This document shows positions 32,190-44,809 of a stretch of 64,000 nt of DNA, in pieces. The stretch's first letter is position 1. Every line of letters begins with the position of its first letter. The DNA comes from Datisca glomerata (Eukaryota; Streptophyta; Magnoliopsida; Cucurbitales; Datiscaceae). The position numbers and the translations under genes were made by a program. Under the pieces are notes generated by a model that worked only from the letters and a program-made list of their open reading frames with translations, was not told the origin of the DNA and ran no database searches. The stretch covers positions 558,001-622,000 of the forward strand of contig QANY01009110.1 of NCBI GenBank assembly GCA_003255025.1, given 5' to 3'.

Positions 32190-34100
32190 TGATTATATGA
32201 TCCATCGATGTTATTAAAATAAATAATTTTTAATTATTCAATAATATAAAGTATGAGAAGTATAAACATCATAAAATTTCACATGCTTATCTCATATTGA
32301 TATTAATTAGTCTACTCATCAATACTACTTCTAAATGGGGTTTAGGGGGGAGAAACATTGTTGACACAGATTGCCCTTACTATTATATGGAATTCCAAAT
32401 TGATAAGTCTTTGGTATTCTCTTTACTAAAATCACATTTATCGTGTCAACTATTTACAATATATTAGCTATGAAAAATTAAGAGACAAATTAATTTAAAT
32501 ATATCAAATTTTGTTAAAGAATTAGATAAGTGAATAATTTGATATTGAAATTAATACTTCAAATCTTCTTTTACCTTTTTAAGTCTATAATATATATAAA
32601 TGTGACTAAGAGGGGAAAATAGTTTTTGACACATGCCCTCACTATTATACATAATTCTGAATTAATATGTTTCTTGATATTCTCTTTACCGAAATCTGAA
32701 TTAATAATTCTGACACATGCCTTCACTATTATTCATAATTCTGAATTAATATGTCTACTATACATAATTCTGAATTAATACATAATTCTGAATTAATATA
32801 GTATCTCAATTATTAAAAATAGATGAGTTGTAAAAAAAATTAGAGATAAACTAGTTTAAATATATCAAATTACATTAAAGAATTGTATAAGTGAATAATT
32901 TAATATTGAAATTGATAATTCAATTTTTTTTATCTTTTGAGGGAATAAAATCTATCAACAAACTAGCAACAAAAAACTAATTAACAGTAGTTAATATAAG
33001 CACCAAATCAAAACATCAAGATAAATAACATCAAACCAAATGCGATAAAGAACTGAAGCTGAGGCCAGCTTCAATCAACACCAAATTGTAATATATAAGA
33101 ACATGTCAAACTAAATATTAATTACAAAAATTATTCTCTCTATAGTAACACAAAATCTTTAACAAAAAATATCATCAACATTTAACAGATTCAATTCTTA
33201 GTATTTGACATAACAAGTCAAAATGTGATCAAACACCTTTATGTGTACTCCTATTTATATTTTTGTACATATTACTCATTGTTGGTCTCTTCAACGTGCA
33301 ACACACGTACAATTGACTAGAAAAGAAACTAGGATTCTCCTTTTGATTTTATTATTTTCACATTTCTCCAGTTGACCAATTAAAAATGAGAAACTTTTGA
33401 TTCTCCTTTTTACCCTTCAACATTCTTTAAATTATAATACAATTTAGGTTCACGTATTTTCTCATTTAATACAATTCATATTATTTTTCATTCAATCATA
33501 ATTTAATTATAAAAAGTTTGTAAAAATAATATTTTTGTAATATTATGTAAATGGAAACATAAATATCCATAAAGATGAATTTTGAGATTATTTTGAAGTA
33601 ATAATTATTTATAAGTTAGAAAATTATAGAATTAAATATTATAATTATTTTAAAAAATAATGAATTTATTTTAATATTATTATTAATTTTAAATTTTACG
33701 TATATTTTAACTTACTTAACACATGTAAAGCACATAACTTTCAACTGATTGAATAAAATGACAACTTAAATTCAAAGTCACTAACTAAAAGTTATGTTTA
33801 AAACTTTAAATAAAGTATTTATATAAAAATTAGTGCTAGATTTTTCTTACCTACTTATAAATGACTATGACCCCTAAATGATGAGAAAATGAACTAAAAG
33901 AATTTAATGGTTTTCATCACATGCAGCACGTAAAAGTTTATTAGTATTTTATAAATTTTCTGACACAGCTCTCCCCATTTTTGTGGACGACAGATGCCTG
34001 CGGATGTTATAAAAAATACTAATTGTCAAAAATCTCATGACTTCCCCGCAACCAAACGTAACATTTGAAGGTTAAATATGTCTTTTGCTTGCCTAAAGCA
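32190..34100. other. AT-rich intergenic stretch with short tandem repeats
   Basis: No coding sequence seen. At 32630-32810 a degenerate tandem repeat of CATAATTCTGAATTAATA occurs about five times. At 33292-33320, CAACGTGCAACACACGTACAATTGACTAG has a hairpin (ACGTG/CACGT) followed by CTAG, a possible Helitron 3' end, but the next base is A rather than T. The rest is unremarkable AT-rich DNA. Confidence 0.5.
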
Positions 34101-34421
34101 ATGATCAGAGTAGCCCTCCATCAGATTGTAAATCGTTCATTGGTTTCAGCCATTCGTTAATCACTATCCGTAAAGAGAAATATCTCTCAATGACAATTGT
34201 ATCCTCAGATATTCCTTCACATTCCCTCGATTCGATGCCTGATATCGTCTTTTTCTCCACACATCTCTCCTCCACAAACCAATATTTCTTGTGACTAAAA
34301 CAGCCTTGAATCGTCTTGGAAAATCTCCAACATATTAAGGGCCAATTTGTCATTTACACTACACTCCTTCCCCGATTCTTGTATTTTCTGCAATTGATCT
34401 TCACAGAATTTATCGGCCATA

Positions 34422-34422
<1 letters not shown>

Positions 34423-34483
<61 letters not shown>

Positions 34484-34494
34484 GCGCGCGCGCG
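34423..34494. repeat. (CT)n then (CG)n microsatellite in the TRX f leader
   Basis: About 58 bases of CT followed by CACACG and a CG run, ending about ten bases before the start codon of the thioredoxin gene. CT-rich leaders are common in plant 5' UTRs, but the CG run next to the ATG is unusual. Confidence 0.9.
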
Positions 34495-34504
34495 CGGGCG
34501 CACA

Positions 34505-37365
34505 ATGGCTCTCAACATATCGCTCTCTCCACAGTCAATTCGTTCGCCATCTTCTTTAACTCGCACCGGGAAGCATCCGATCGGCGCTTTCTCCGACCCA
34601 AGAAGCGTATTCTACAACTCAAGGAACTTGAGCATCAGAAGTAACAAAAACGGTAGTGCTGGTAATTTGGCCTGTACGGTCAGATCCAGCTTGGAAACAG
34701 CGGGGCCTACAGTGGGTCAGGTGACCGAGGTCAACAAGGATACCTTCTGGCCCGTCGTCAAGGCCGCCGGCGATAAGACCGTCGTGCTCGATATGTACAC
34801 TCAATGGTATGAATATATGCCTCTCTGTTACACTTAGTTTAGCTATGGAGAAAATTGCGATAAATTGCAGTAAAGAACAACAATACTTGAGTAGTATTTT
34901 CTTTTCGTTGGTTTTTACATATCTACCTCTGGGATGTTAGTTCTCTGAGACAACTATATCTGAAATTATCTGATGCTTTGAGTATGAGACTCGAGATATT
35001 TAGCGGCCACACTTAAAGGTTGGCCAAGATTCTCAAAATTTCGAAGCAAACGATAGTAAAATATATTATCTTGATGTAGTTACTCACTTGGTGTTAATAA
35101 GAAGTCGATGCTAAATATCATGTGAGGCTTGGGAAATAGGTTTAGTTACTATCACTTTAGGTATTGAGGAAGTATTGCCACAACCTCGAGAAGTTGAAAT
35201 TCAATATTCCAATAAGAGTGAAACGTATACTATCTAACGGTCTCGAGAGTTTACTGCTACTTTCTTTTTTAAATCATGTTAGTTCTCGCTTTACTATATG
35301 TGAGAAGCCATTACAGTTCATGTCCAATGTTTTTCTTTGACTCGAAATATAGAAATTTTGTTATAACATAATTTGGATCCATTTGGGTGTTTATTACCTT
35401 CCCTTTGTGCTGATATTATATGTGCCAGCTACTTTCAAACTTTCGATAGCTATTTTGACTAAAAACATTTAGATTTGTCACAAACTGTTCCAATTTAATT
35501 GAAAAACCTTTCCAGTGGTGAATTTGTGTGGATCATTCAGTTCTCATGATTCCTCCTTAAAACGTTTCTCTATAGTTAGTAAACTCAAACAGTTCAATAG
35601 GCAGACAGATGTAACATGATGGAGGCTCACAGCTACTATGAAGTGTACCCTCTTAACCTTTTGGTTCTGCAGGTTTTACAGTTCTTCGGAATTTTAATGG
35701 TGCTTTAATGTTGTGTGAAACCTTTGAAGTTTTCCTTGGTTTGGTTCTTTTCTTTATGTCATCTCTAGCTTAAAATTGGATTGTTAGTAAAAATTTTGAA
35801 ATACAGAGTCTTAATATAAACTTGAAGTTCCTGTTGTAATCCATCAATTGATTAAATATAATTTACCTTCTTAACTGTGTCACTCGTAACTTTTTCCAAG
35901 TCATTTTGGATTTCTTTTGCTTGACTCTTATCAATTAACGGGGATTGGCATAGTTTCAGTTCCTGTGTCCATACCTTAAAGTTGATGCTGACTGGTTGGT
36001 CAAGTAGATTGAAATAGAAAACTGAGCAAGGGACGAACCTCTCATCATTTTGGAAAACAATGAGGATTGACACTCTTCTGTCTGATTTCAGAACGTTAAT
36101 ATTATTTCGATTTTATTAGTGTCTTGGTTGGTTTGTTAAGTTATCATCTATAGAATGGTAAAAGAGGCAATAGAAGCCCTTTTTTCAATTGGCCTGTTAT
36201 CTTCAATTGTTGCCAAATCCTATATTTCCTTTTCAGAGCGTGTGATTTCTATTTTGATCATTCCCTATATTTCTAACTGGACTGGACAAGCATATGGGTT
36301 TGTAACCTCCATTGATTTTGGAGTCATGAATTTCAAACATCGTTGTTTCACCGACCTTAGCAAGCATAGCTTCACGTTTGCAGTTGTTGGTGTTTGATGT
36401 GGCGTATCATCTCACTCAGTGTGAAATCAAATTTATGCAGAATTGACCGAACTCAGTAATATAAGTACTAGCCTTTTCATGACTAAACTCTTGGCATAAA
36501 CATCAAGTCAAACTCTTCAAATTGGAGTCCAAGCGAATGGACCTGATCTTATACAGTGTAGACACAGACCAAAATGTTTTACTGGTAGTAGTTAAGTCAA
36601 TAGAAGATGGAAACCATAAGAGTACCAAATTTGCATTCCAAGTACCAAAACCTGATCTACCGGTGGATAATGTATTTTACTAGGTTATATTGAGTGGTTT
36701 ATGCTCTTGAAGTAGAAAAAAATGTGATACCACTTACGTTGGATTGAAGTTCCATACAGGATCGATCGATGATAATCTAGTAATGGAGTAATTTCGCGTG
36801 GATTGATAGAGTTAAATTAGTGAGTCTGTTACGTATGACATTGAAGCTTTATGCACAGTACAAGTTGAATTTAGTTTCTCCTTAAATTTGCTTGTGATTC
36901 ACAAAGCGTCGTCGGGTAATAGAATATTGACTGTTTCTTTATAGAGAAATATATAGTTTAGGTGAATATTGCCTTAATCCTTCAACCTTGTTTTTTTCTT
37001 TTACATGTCGTTCTCTAATTTGTTTCTTCCATTAAAATCTGCAGGTGCGGCCCCTGTAAGGTGATGGCTCCCAAATTTCAAGAGTTGTCTCAGAAATACC
37101 TTGATGTTGTCTTTTTAAAGCTCGACTGCAACCAAGAAAATAAGGTTTGCTATTTCGTTAATGACTACTAGATTTAAATGTGCACTTGTACACAAACTGT
37201 GTCTTTCTAATAACTTGATATTTTGGGCAGTCATTGGCAAAGGAGCTTGGGATAAAGGTTGTGCCAACTTTCAAAATTCTAAAGGAAAGCAAGATTGTTA
37301 AAGAAGTAACCGGGGCCAAGCTTGACGATTTGGTAGTTGCAATCGAGGCCGTTAGATCCAGCTGA
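34505..37365 (+). CDS. TRXF: Chloroplast thioredoxin f-type, three exons
   Basis: Exons 34505-34806, 37045-37144 and 37231-37365 give 178 residues. All junctions have GT/AG, and the first splits the Trp codon of the active site, giving WCGPC. N-terminal about 60-65 residues are Ser/Arg-rich and lack acidic residues early on, a typical chloroplast transit peptide. The thioredoxin fold follows, with VVLDMYTQ, WCGPCK, KLDCNQENK and VVPTFKI. The extra Cys in LDCNQENK is diagnostic of f-type. TRX f is reduced by ferredoxin-thioredoxin reductase in the stroma and activates Calvin-Benson enzymes such as fructose-1,6-bisphosphatase. Intron 1 is 2.24 kb and intron 2 is 86 bases. Everything needed for function is intact. 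Confidence 0.96.
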
Positions 37366-37860
37366 ATTGTTACTTCCTATATTCCTTCTTAGCTTCTTCA
37401 TATTATGAACGTTCATGGTAAGATTTTATTATACTTTCATGTATTTAATGAATGTAGTTCTGTAATTTAAGCAAAAAGAATTGTAACTATGTTCTGCTTC
37501 CTGCGAAAAAAGTAGGTTGCCACTGCATTTTGTAAATAAATGTAGGAGACAGACACTTTGCTTCCTAGATTTGCTTCTCTCCCTACATTTCATCAGTCGC
37601 TTTAAGAGGTATAAGCAAATGTCAACTGGATGAAAGGAAATTGACTTGAAAGAGCATAGCGGGGTAAGCAAATGTCAGGGGAGGGGAAGATCTAAACTTG
37701 TGTTAGGTCACGTGGAGCTCTCAAAGAGAGATATAAAAGGTCTTTGAAAATGATGCATTTTATTACATTTCAATTAAAATTACACACCTACTTTTTCATA
37801 CAATTACATTTTAAACCTATGTTCTTTGACATATTCTTTAAAATAAAAATAACATATTTA
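37366..37860. other. 3' flank of TRX f
   Basis: 3' untranslated and intergenic sequence. I see no other feature before the TIR element beginning near 37866. Confidence 0.5.
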
Positions 37861-37865
37861 AAAAA

Positions 37866-40826
37866 TTACTTTAAGAAAGGGTTATTTGTAAATATGTACC
37901 ATTTTCATTTTGGTTAAAGATTTTTATATCATTTTCTCAAAATCCAGAATTTTATACTCCCGGCCTACTACAATCAACATAAAAAAATTTTAACTCTCTT
38001 TCTTCATCATTTCTTTCATCTATTCTCATGCAAAGATCAAATCAATACTCACTCTCTCGCTCTTCTTCTCCCCTCATTGTTTTCTCCATGCTTTTCTAGT
38101 TTGTTTCCTCTATGCTTTCCAATTCAACGAAGAAGCGAAAGTTCGTTTACTCCATGCTTTCTTGTGCAACGAAGAAGCGAAAGTTTGTTTCCTCCATGCT
38201 TTCTTGTTCTGCGAAGTTCTTCCTCTCAATCGCACTGATTTTGGCCATGGCATAGTCGTTTAGGCTTCAATGGTGGTAATAGCTGAATGAGTACTTAACC
38301 AACTTAGATATATTGGTTCTGATCAAAATGACAAAATGGGTACTTGACGACACAAAGTGTCAATAGCTGGAGAAAACTTGAGACTTGAGAAAACTTGAGG
38401 CTTGAGAAAACTTTTTTTTTTCGTTTGGATTTTGTGAATTCTTTTACACTTCTTTCGATTATAAGTTTGTTAATTAGATGTGTTTGTTGATTGAAATTTA
38501 AGTAATTATAAATCGACGAGGGGTTCAAGATTGATTACTGTGTGGATGGTGTCAATTTCTATATCTAGATTGCTTTTTGTATAAATCATTGCATGAAACA
38601 AAATAACTACTTGAAGGGTTGAAATAGTCATAAAACACTATTTGAACCCTTCAAGTAGTTACATGCATTTATATAAAACCGACGACAACAGATAATTTGA
38701 CTACTTGAAGGGTTCAAGTAGTGTTTTTTGACTACTTGAATCCTTTAAATAGTCGCATGCTCTCTGTATAAATCACTACATGAAACAAATGACTACTTGA
38801 AGGGTTCATGTAGTATTTTTTTACTACTTGAACCCTTCAAGTAGTCATTTTTGTCTCCTGCAATGATTTAGCTAAAAAGCATGTAACTACTTGAAGGGTT
38901 CAAATGATAAAAAGCGACTACTTGAACCCTTTAAGTAGTGACGAGCTTACTGGACAACAAACTTCACGAGAAAAAAATTACTTGAAGGGTTCAAGTAGTA
39001 AAAAATGGCAACTTGAACTCTTCAACTAGTCACATGCTCACCGAAAAATCGACTGTTGGAGACAAAAATGACTATTTGAAGGGTTCAGGTAGTATTTTAT
39101 GACTACTCGATCCCTTCAAAAAGTTATTTTTTTTATCAATCAACACTCATATATCATGTGATTACTTGAATGGTTCAAGTAGTGATTTTGATTCTGAAAG
39201 TAATAAAAATATTACTTGAAGGGTTCAAGTAATTGTATCTGACTACTTGAACCCTTCAAATAGTGGTTTTGATTTGAAAGTAATAAAAATATTACTTAAA
39301 GGGTTCAAGTAATTGTATCTGATATATGAGTGTTGACTGACAAAAAAAATAACTTCTTGAAGGGTTCGAGTAGTTGTATTTGATTAATTGAATCCTTCAA
39401 GTAGTGATTCTGAAAGTAAAAAAAAATTACTTGAATGGTTCAAGTAGTGATTTTGATTATAGAAGTAAAGAAGATATTACTTGAAGGGTTCAATCAATTG
39501 TATCTGACTATTTGAACCCTTCAAGTATTGATTTTGATTCTGGAAGTAAAAAAAAATATTATTTGAAGGGTTCAAGTAGTTGTATCTGACTACTTGAACC
39601 CTTCAAGTAGTGAGATTGATTCAGCAAGTAAAAAAAATATTACTTGAAAGTTGTTTCGGTTGTAATTTTGAGCTTTTCATAGGATTCAACGGGTTTTGGA
39701 AGATTGATTGCTGAAAATCGTGTGCGATTCAATAGCTTTTGGTACTGTTAGGGTTTTGTTGAGTTTTCCGCTACATCAAGTAGTAATTTTATACTACTTA
39801 AATATTTCAAGTAGTTTTTTTTCTCCTGAAGTTTATTGTGCAGTAAACTCATCACTACTTGAAAAGTTCAAGTAGTGATTTTTTACTACTTGAATTGTTC
39901 AGGTAGTCAGTTTTTACAACTTGAATCATTCAAGTAGTTTTTGTTTACTGGACAATAGACTTCAAGAGAAGAAAAAAAACTACTTGAAGGGTTCAAGTAG
40001 TATAAAATTACTACTTGAACCGTTCAAGTAGTGAGTGACAAGCTTACTGGACAACAATTTCAAGAGAAAAAAAAACTACTTGAAAGTTTCAAGTAGTAAA
40101 AAATTAATACTCGAGTCTCAAGTAGTGATTTGCTTACTAGACAAAAGACTTCAAGAGATAAAAAAATTACTTGAAGGGTTCAAGTAGTATAAAATTACTA
40201 TTTGATACCTTCAAGTAATCACTAGTGTTTAGGTTGCTAATTGATCAAACGAAAATAACTACTTGAACCATTTGAGCAGTCACCCAGTGTATGTGTCATT
40301 GACTGACAAAAAAATTACTAGAACTCTTCAAGTAGTCATAACAATTACTTGAAGGGTTCAAGTAGTCATAAACAACTACTTGAAGGGTTCAACTAGTCAT
40401 AAACAACTACTTGAACTATTCAAGTAGTCACCTGGTGTATAGGTACTGACAAAAAAAAATTACTTGAACCCTTCAAGTAGTCATAAACAACTACTTGAAT
40501 CCTTCAAGTAGTCACCTGGTGTATGAGTGTTGACTGAAAAAAAATAATTACTTGAAGAGTTTAAATAGTCATAAAAAAATACTTAAACTCCTGAAGTACC
40601 AGAAAAAGCTTCGTTAAAAAATAAAGAAGTAGAAGAATAATAAAATATTATTAAATTGATTTAACATATGCATTGAGAATGAAAAATAAATGATGAGAGA
40701 AAAGAGAGATTACAAGTGGTGATGTGAATTTAGTGCACGAGCGATACAAAATTTCTTATTTTCAAAAAATGTATAAAATTCTTTAAAAAAATAAAAAATA
40801 TATATTTATCCTAAAAGCTCTTTAGG
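37866..40826. mobile_element. TIR element carrying the ACTACTTGAA palindrome array
   Basis: The left end (37866-37953, containing TAAAGATTTTTATATCATTTT) and the right end (40748-40825) are imperfect inverted repeats of about 80 bases. Interior from the left: a CT-rich leader-like stretch (38000-38220) with a small repeat around TTTCCTCCATGCTTTCTTG, then the palindrome array. No transposase frame is visible, so it is non-autonomous. Superfamily not determined; long TIRs suggest a MULE. No clear TSD. Confidence 0.55.
38620..40600. repeat. Array of ACTACTTGAA / TTCAAGTAGT palindromes (about 2 kb)
   Basis: Several dozen copies of a palindrome with arms ACTACTTGAA and TTCAAGTAGT around a GGG or CCC centre, for example exactly at 39979-40001. 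Copies are separated by 10-50 bases of semi-conserved spacer (AGTGTTGACTGACAAAAAA, GATTTTGATTCTGAAAGTA). Both orientations of the centre alternate, so neighbouring units can also pair with each other. No transcript-like ORF spans it. Confidence 0.95.
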
Positions 40827-40888
40827 AAACTGTTTTTGGAAACACCAATACGGACTTGCTTTTCATATGGCCTCGGCTTTTTCATTTG

Positions 40889-42134
40889 GGTTAAATCTAA
40901 TTGGTACCTTTAAAGTTTCACCCATTAATAATTTATACACTTAAATTTTTTCTAGACTTATATATTCTTAATATATATAGATTAGCCATTGACAATTGAC
41001 ACCCCCGATCCTTAACGGACGTTAAGAAATAGACGGTGCTGTTATTAAGCTTCTCGAGTTGGCGCCAAATTCACTATCTTCCCGGCTTCCCCCGCGTATT
41101 TCAGATCCATTTAACAAAATTCTTCATGGGGGGCATCTGAAGGAGCAATTCTCCACGGGTTTTGGGCAAAATTCTCACATGTATTCTGAGTTTTTCGTTC
41201 ATAGTTTTTCTCAGTTTTGCCCCAAAACATGAACTCAGTTTTTGGATTTTCTGAGTTTTCATGAGTTGTTCGTTACAGTTTGTCTGAGGTTTTCGGTCAT
41301 ATCGTTCATGTTCATAGCTTCTGATTTATTCTGAGTTGAGATTTTCAGTTTTTCTGAGTTTTTTTTATAGCTTTCTGAGTTTTTCGTTCAAAGGGTTAGT
41401 GATTTCTTCGAGTTTCGCCAAATTTTTCTGTGTCTTTCTTCGAGTTTCTGGAATTGGGTTAATGGAATTGGGTTTTTCTGTGTCTTTATTCGAGTTTTTC
41501 GTTAACAGGGTTAATAGAATGGTTTTTCTCTGTGTCTTTCTTGGACTTTTTTCTGAGTTTTCAGAAAAAGTTTGGAGAAAATAAATCAAATTCTCTTCTT
41601 GCAATTTTAGAAAATATTTGGAGAAAAGAAATCAAATTAAAAAAGCATATTCTATTTAGATTTCCCAGATTTCCAACATTTTCCTGATAGCAACAGGATG
41701 AAGACGATCAATTTCTATAAACGAACAATTTTAGTCGAACCCAGGTTCTGAGGAATAATTAGAAGAATTTGTGAAGTGGGTTTCTGAAGAAGCTAGAAAA
41801 TAACCTTTTCTAAAGAGAGAGTTTTGGGTTTTCCTATTTCCTTTGTTCAATGACGAGAATCGGAGGAAGTAGAGGATGGCTTATCGAAGATGCCATCGTG
41901 CCCCTCTTCATCCTGAATTCGTGCACCGGAATGAAATAACCTAACGCCAGCACCGTCGATTTCTTAACGTCGGATAAAGATCAGGGTGTAAACGGTGTAA
42001 ATGACTAATCTACAAACGATAAGAATATATTTTTTTTCCGTCAAAACACTATAAGAATATTTGAGACTAAAGAAAAAGTTTAGCATATAAACTGTTAATG
42101 GATGAAACTTTATGGGTACTAATTAGATTTAACC
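40889..42134. mobile_element. Long-TIR element (1.25 kb), non-autonomous
   Basis: The left end GGTTAAATCTAATTGGTACC (40889) and the right end, reverse complement GGTTAAATCTAATTAGTACC (42134), begin inverted repeats extending at least 80 bases and, with gaps, perhaps to 170 (both reach GACGGTGCTG / CAGCACCGTC). The interior has repeated TCTGAGTTTTT and GAATTGGG motifs but no recognisable protein. It directly abuts the hAT element at 42172. Confidence 0.75.
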
Positions 42135-42171
42135 ATTTTATTTTTTTGCTTCTCGTATTTTAGATTCTTCC

Positions 42172-43360
42172 TAACTCGTTCACGGTTCGGTCGGTTATTT
42201 GAGGAAAAATTAAATTGAACCGAAAATTTCGGTTCGCTCATTTCACGAACCGATCTGAACCATGAATGTCATAGGAACCGAATCGAACATAATCAAAAGT
42301 TTCGGTTTAGTTCGATTCGGTTTTCACGGTTCAACAATGTTGCAAAAAAACCCATTAAACTTAATATTTCATAAACAAGCAAATTTCACATAAATTAACT
42401 CATAGTAAAACTAAAATCAGTCGACAAATGGTAAGCAAATCTAAATTAACTACAAACCTTAATTTTAAAACATTAGGGTTACAAATTCAACAAAAGAAAA
42501 TCAGTAAATAAGAACATTATCATTACAATCTCTAAAACTAAAAGTTAAGGCAATAAAAAAAATCAGATCTACTCATATATGAACAGGAAAATTTTATGCA
42601 ATATTATAATCAGTAAAACAAAAAGTTATAATACGATTACAATCTTTAAAACAAAAGGTTATACTCAGATCTACTCAGATAAGAACCCTAACATTACAAT
42701 TTGTAAAATAAAAAGTTTTATGCAATAAAAAATCAGATCTATTCAGATATGGTAAATTTGAGTATGCTACTAGTAGAGAGAGAGAAGATGGTTAAACTCC
42801 ATTGCCGCGAGTAGAGAGAGAAGATGGCTGAACTTCGTCGTTATGAGAGAGAGAGAGTCACTGAACTCCATTGCAAGATAGAGGAGTACTGCGAGTAGAG
42901 AAAATGTAAAGTAAGAGCGAAGACCAGACGAGCGAGAGAAGATGGCCGCGAGCGATAGAAGATGGATGTGATAGAGAAGATGACTGTGAGAGAGAGAAAA
43001 TGGCTGCGAGAGGAGGAGAAGATGGTTGTAGAGGGTGGAGCGGCTATGAAGAAGCTTTGTTAAGATTTGTACTTTGTATGAAGAGAAAAAAAGGAAATGA
43101 GAGAGATAACGAAGAGGAGAGGGAGGGATGAGTGAAATGTTGGGTTTTAGGGTTAGAACAAGTAGTTTAGTGTGTATATAGTATTTATTTGATTTTATTT
43201 GTACTTTCGGTTGGGTTCAGTTCAAAATCATATAAAAAAATCAAACCGAACCGAACTTACGGTTCAACAAGAATATCAAGCCGGCTGAACTGAGGCAACT
43301 TATATAACCGACCGAACCGACCAATTTCAGTTCGGTTCGGTAGTAATTTTTTCGCCCCTA
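42172..43360. mobile_element. hAT-type non-autonomous element, 1.19 kb
   Basis: Flanked by an 8-bp target-site duplication, ATTCTTCC, at 42164-42171 and 43361-43368. Subterminal regions are rich in CGGTTCGGTT and its complement on opposite sides. The right terminus reads TAGGGGCG in reverse complement; the left terminus TAACTCGTTCACGG has decayed. The interior holds GAGAGAGAAGATGG repeats (42775-43020) and no transposase. Confidence 0.8.
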
Positions 43361-43579
43361 ATTCTTCCTTTTGGTATCTCAGTGTACCAAGTACAAACAT
43401 GACGCTTGTGCATTCATGAAATTTGATATAATTTGCCTGATTTTTAGAGAAATTTTAAAAAAATAGCTCATTCAAAGGAAAATAAAATAAAATTAGGACT
43501 ATATTACCATTTTTACTGAAGAAAAGACCACGTTGCTCATTTGATAAATTTTTCAGGCATTTGGTGACTACTAGATCAG

Positions 43580-44160
43580 AGTCTAGTCAAAATATTTTGC
43601 GAGACCACAACCTCACAAGTGTTAATATTAATATTAGAATACTAAGCTAGACCAAAGGTTTAGCGAATGTAACTTAATATTTTTTTTTGTAAAAAACTAG
43701 ATTTCGTTAAAAAACAATACAAGGATCCAATTTTTGGTTTTCTTCTGCCAAAGGGTCTTCTGGGTAATATTTCTTCTTTTCTAGATTCGGTGCTAATGTT
43801 TTATGGGAAATTTTTAAAGAAAGATCTTTGGGAGGGGACTTCACGATATTTTTGGCTTTTGTAGGGTTAAAAGTAAATTTTACGCCTTTTTATTCCCCAA
43901 ACTCTCACTTATTCCCCGATATTTTTTTACATTCCAAGTCGCTAGACCACGGTCTAGCTACAATACTATGCTAGACTGTGTTCTAGCAGTATTGTTTTAA
44001 AATTAACACTAGTTAGACCGTGATTCAGTAAAACGAACAAAGACAGAACAAAATGAGGTTGTTAGATCACGGTCTGGTCAGAAAAATTATACTATACTGT
44101 GATTTAGCAGTGTTATGTTAAAAGTAACACTTATTAGATCATGGTCTAGCAGAATGTTGT
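43580..44160. repeat. GCTAGACC / GGTCTAGC palindromes
   Basis: A perfect 18-base copy, GCTAGACCACGGTCTAGC, is at 43941-43958. Variants (CTAGATCAGAGTCTAG, GCTAGACTGTGTTCTAGC, TTAGATCACGGTCTGG, TTAGATCATGGTCTAG) recur about eight times to 44155, spaced by AACACTAGTT-like sequence. The run partly lies inside the TIR element at 43805-44809. Confidence 0.8.
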
Positions 44161-44809
44161 GAAGAGGGGGAGGGAAGAGACGACCATCAAGGTAGGAGCC
44201 ATGATTTTCAAAATCCATAGGTTTTGAAACAAAACCCAAACAATATAGTGAGGGAGGGAAAAGACGACCGGCAAGATGGAAGTCATAGGTTTCGAAACAA
44301 ATGGGGAGGGAGAAGACGATTCATCACCAAAAAAATTTCACGGGTCTTTCCCTGTCAATTTCCCTAAAAAGAAATCCCTATAACAGTGAGAGGATTCATC
44401 ACCAAAAGGAGAAACAATATAGGCAGAAATCCATGGAAATTGGAAAAAGGACGACAACATGTACTACATATTTCATACGAAAAAAAAACGATAGATGAAA
44501 AGAGAGAGAGACGTTACAGAAGAAGAGAAGAAACATATAAGGATAAGAGAAAGAAGGAAATCACCTGATGACGCTCCTACTGACGACAACGATGGTCTTG
44601 TAGCAATTGGTTGAGACGAGAGCTACAAGGATTGAGGGGAGAGGGGAGAGGGGAGAGGAGAAAGGTCCGTGGTGTGAGGACTGAGGTGCGAGGGTTACAC
44701 CGTATATGAATGTTGTTTGAGGTTTAATTTAATCACTTTTGAAAGTATTCAGAAGGGAAGTGGGTTGATATAAAGTTTACTCCCAAAAGTTTTTCTTTGA
44801 AAATTTCCC
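43805..44809. mobile_element. TIR element with GCTAGACC palindromes, 1.0 kb
   Basis: Left end GGGAAATTTTTAAAGAAAGA and right end, in reverse complement, GGGAAATTTTCAAAGAAAAA form inverted repeats that continue for about 40 bases (both have TTTGGGAG). The interior has palindromes at the left and purine-rich GAGAGAAGACGAC sequence at the right. It carries no transposase. No matching TSD seen. The GGGAAATTTT start resembles MULE ends. Confidence 0.6.

Noticed and set aside
33292..33320. Second Helitron 3' end
   Set aside because: Hairpin and CTAG are present, but the following base is A, not T, and the hairpin spacing is looser; kept only as a note.
35852..36397. Small ORFs within TRX f intron 1
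   Set aside because: Short frames with no homology, inside an intron with verified splice sites on both sides.
38620..40600. CRISPR array
   Set aside because: Repeats are regularly spaced but in a plant nuclear genome, with semi-conserved rather than unique spacers, alternating centres and no cas genes. It is a palindrome array in a TIR element.
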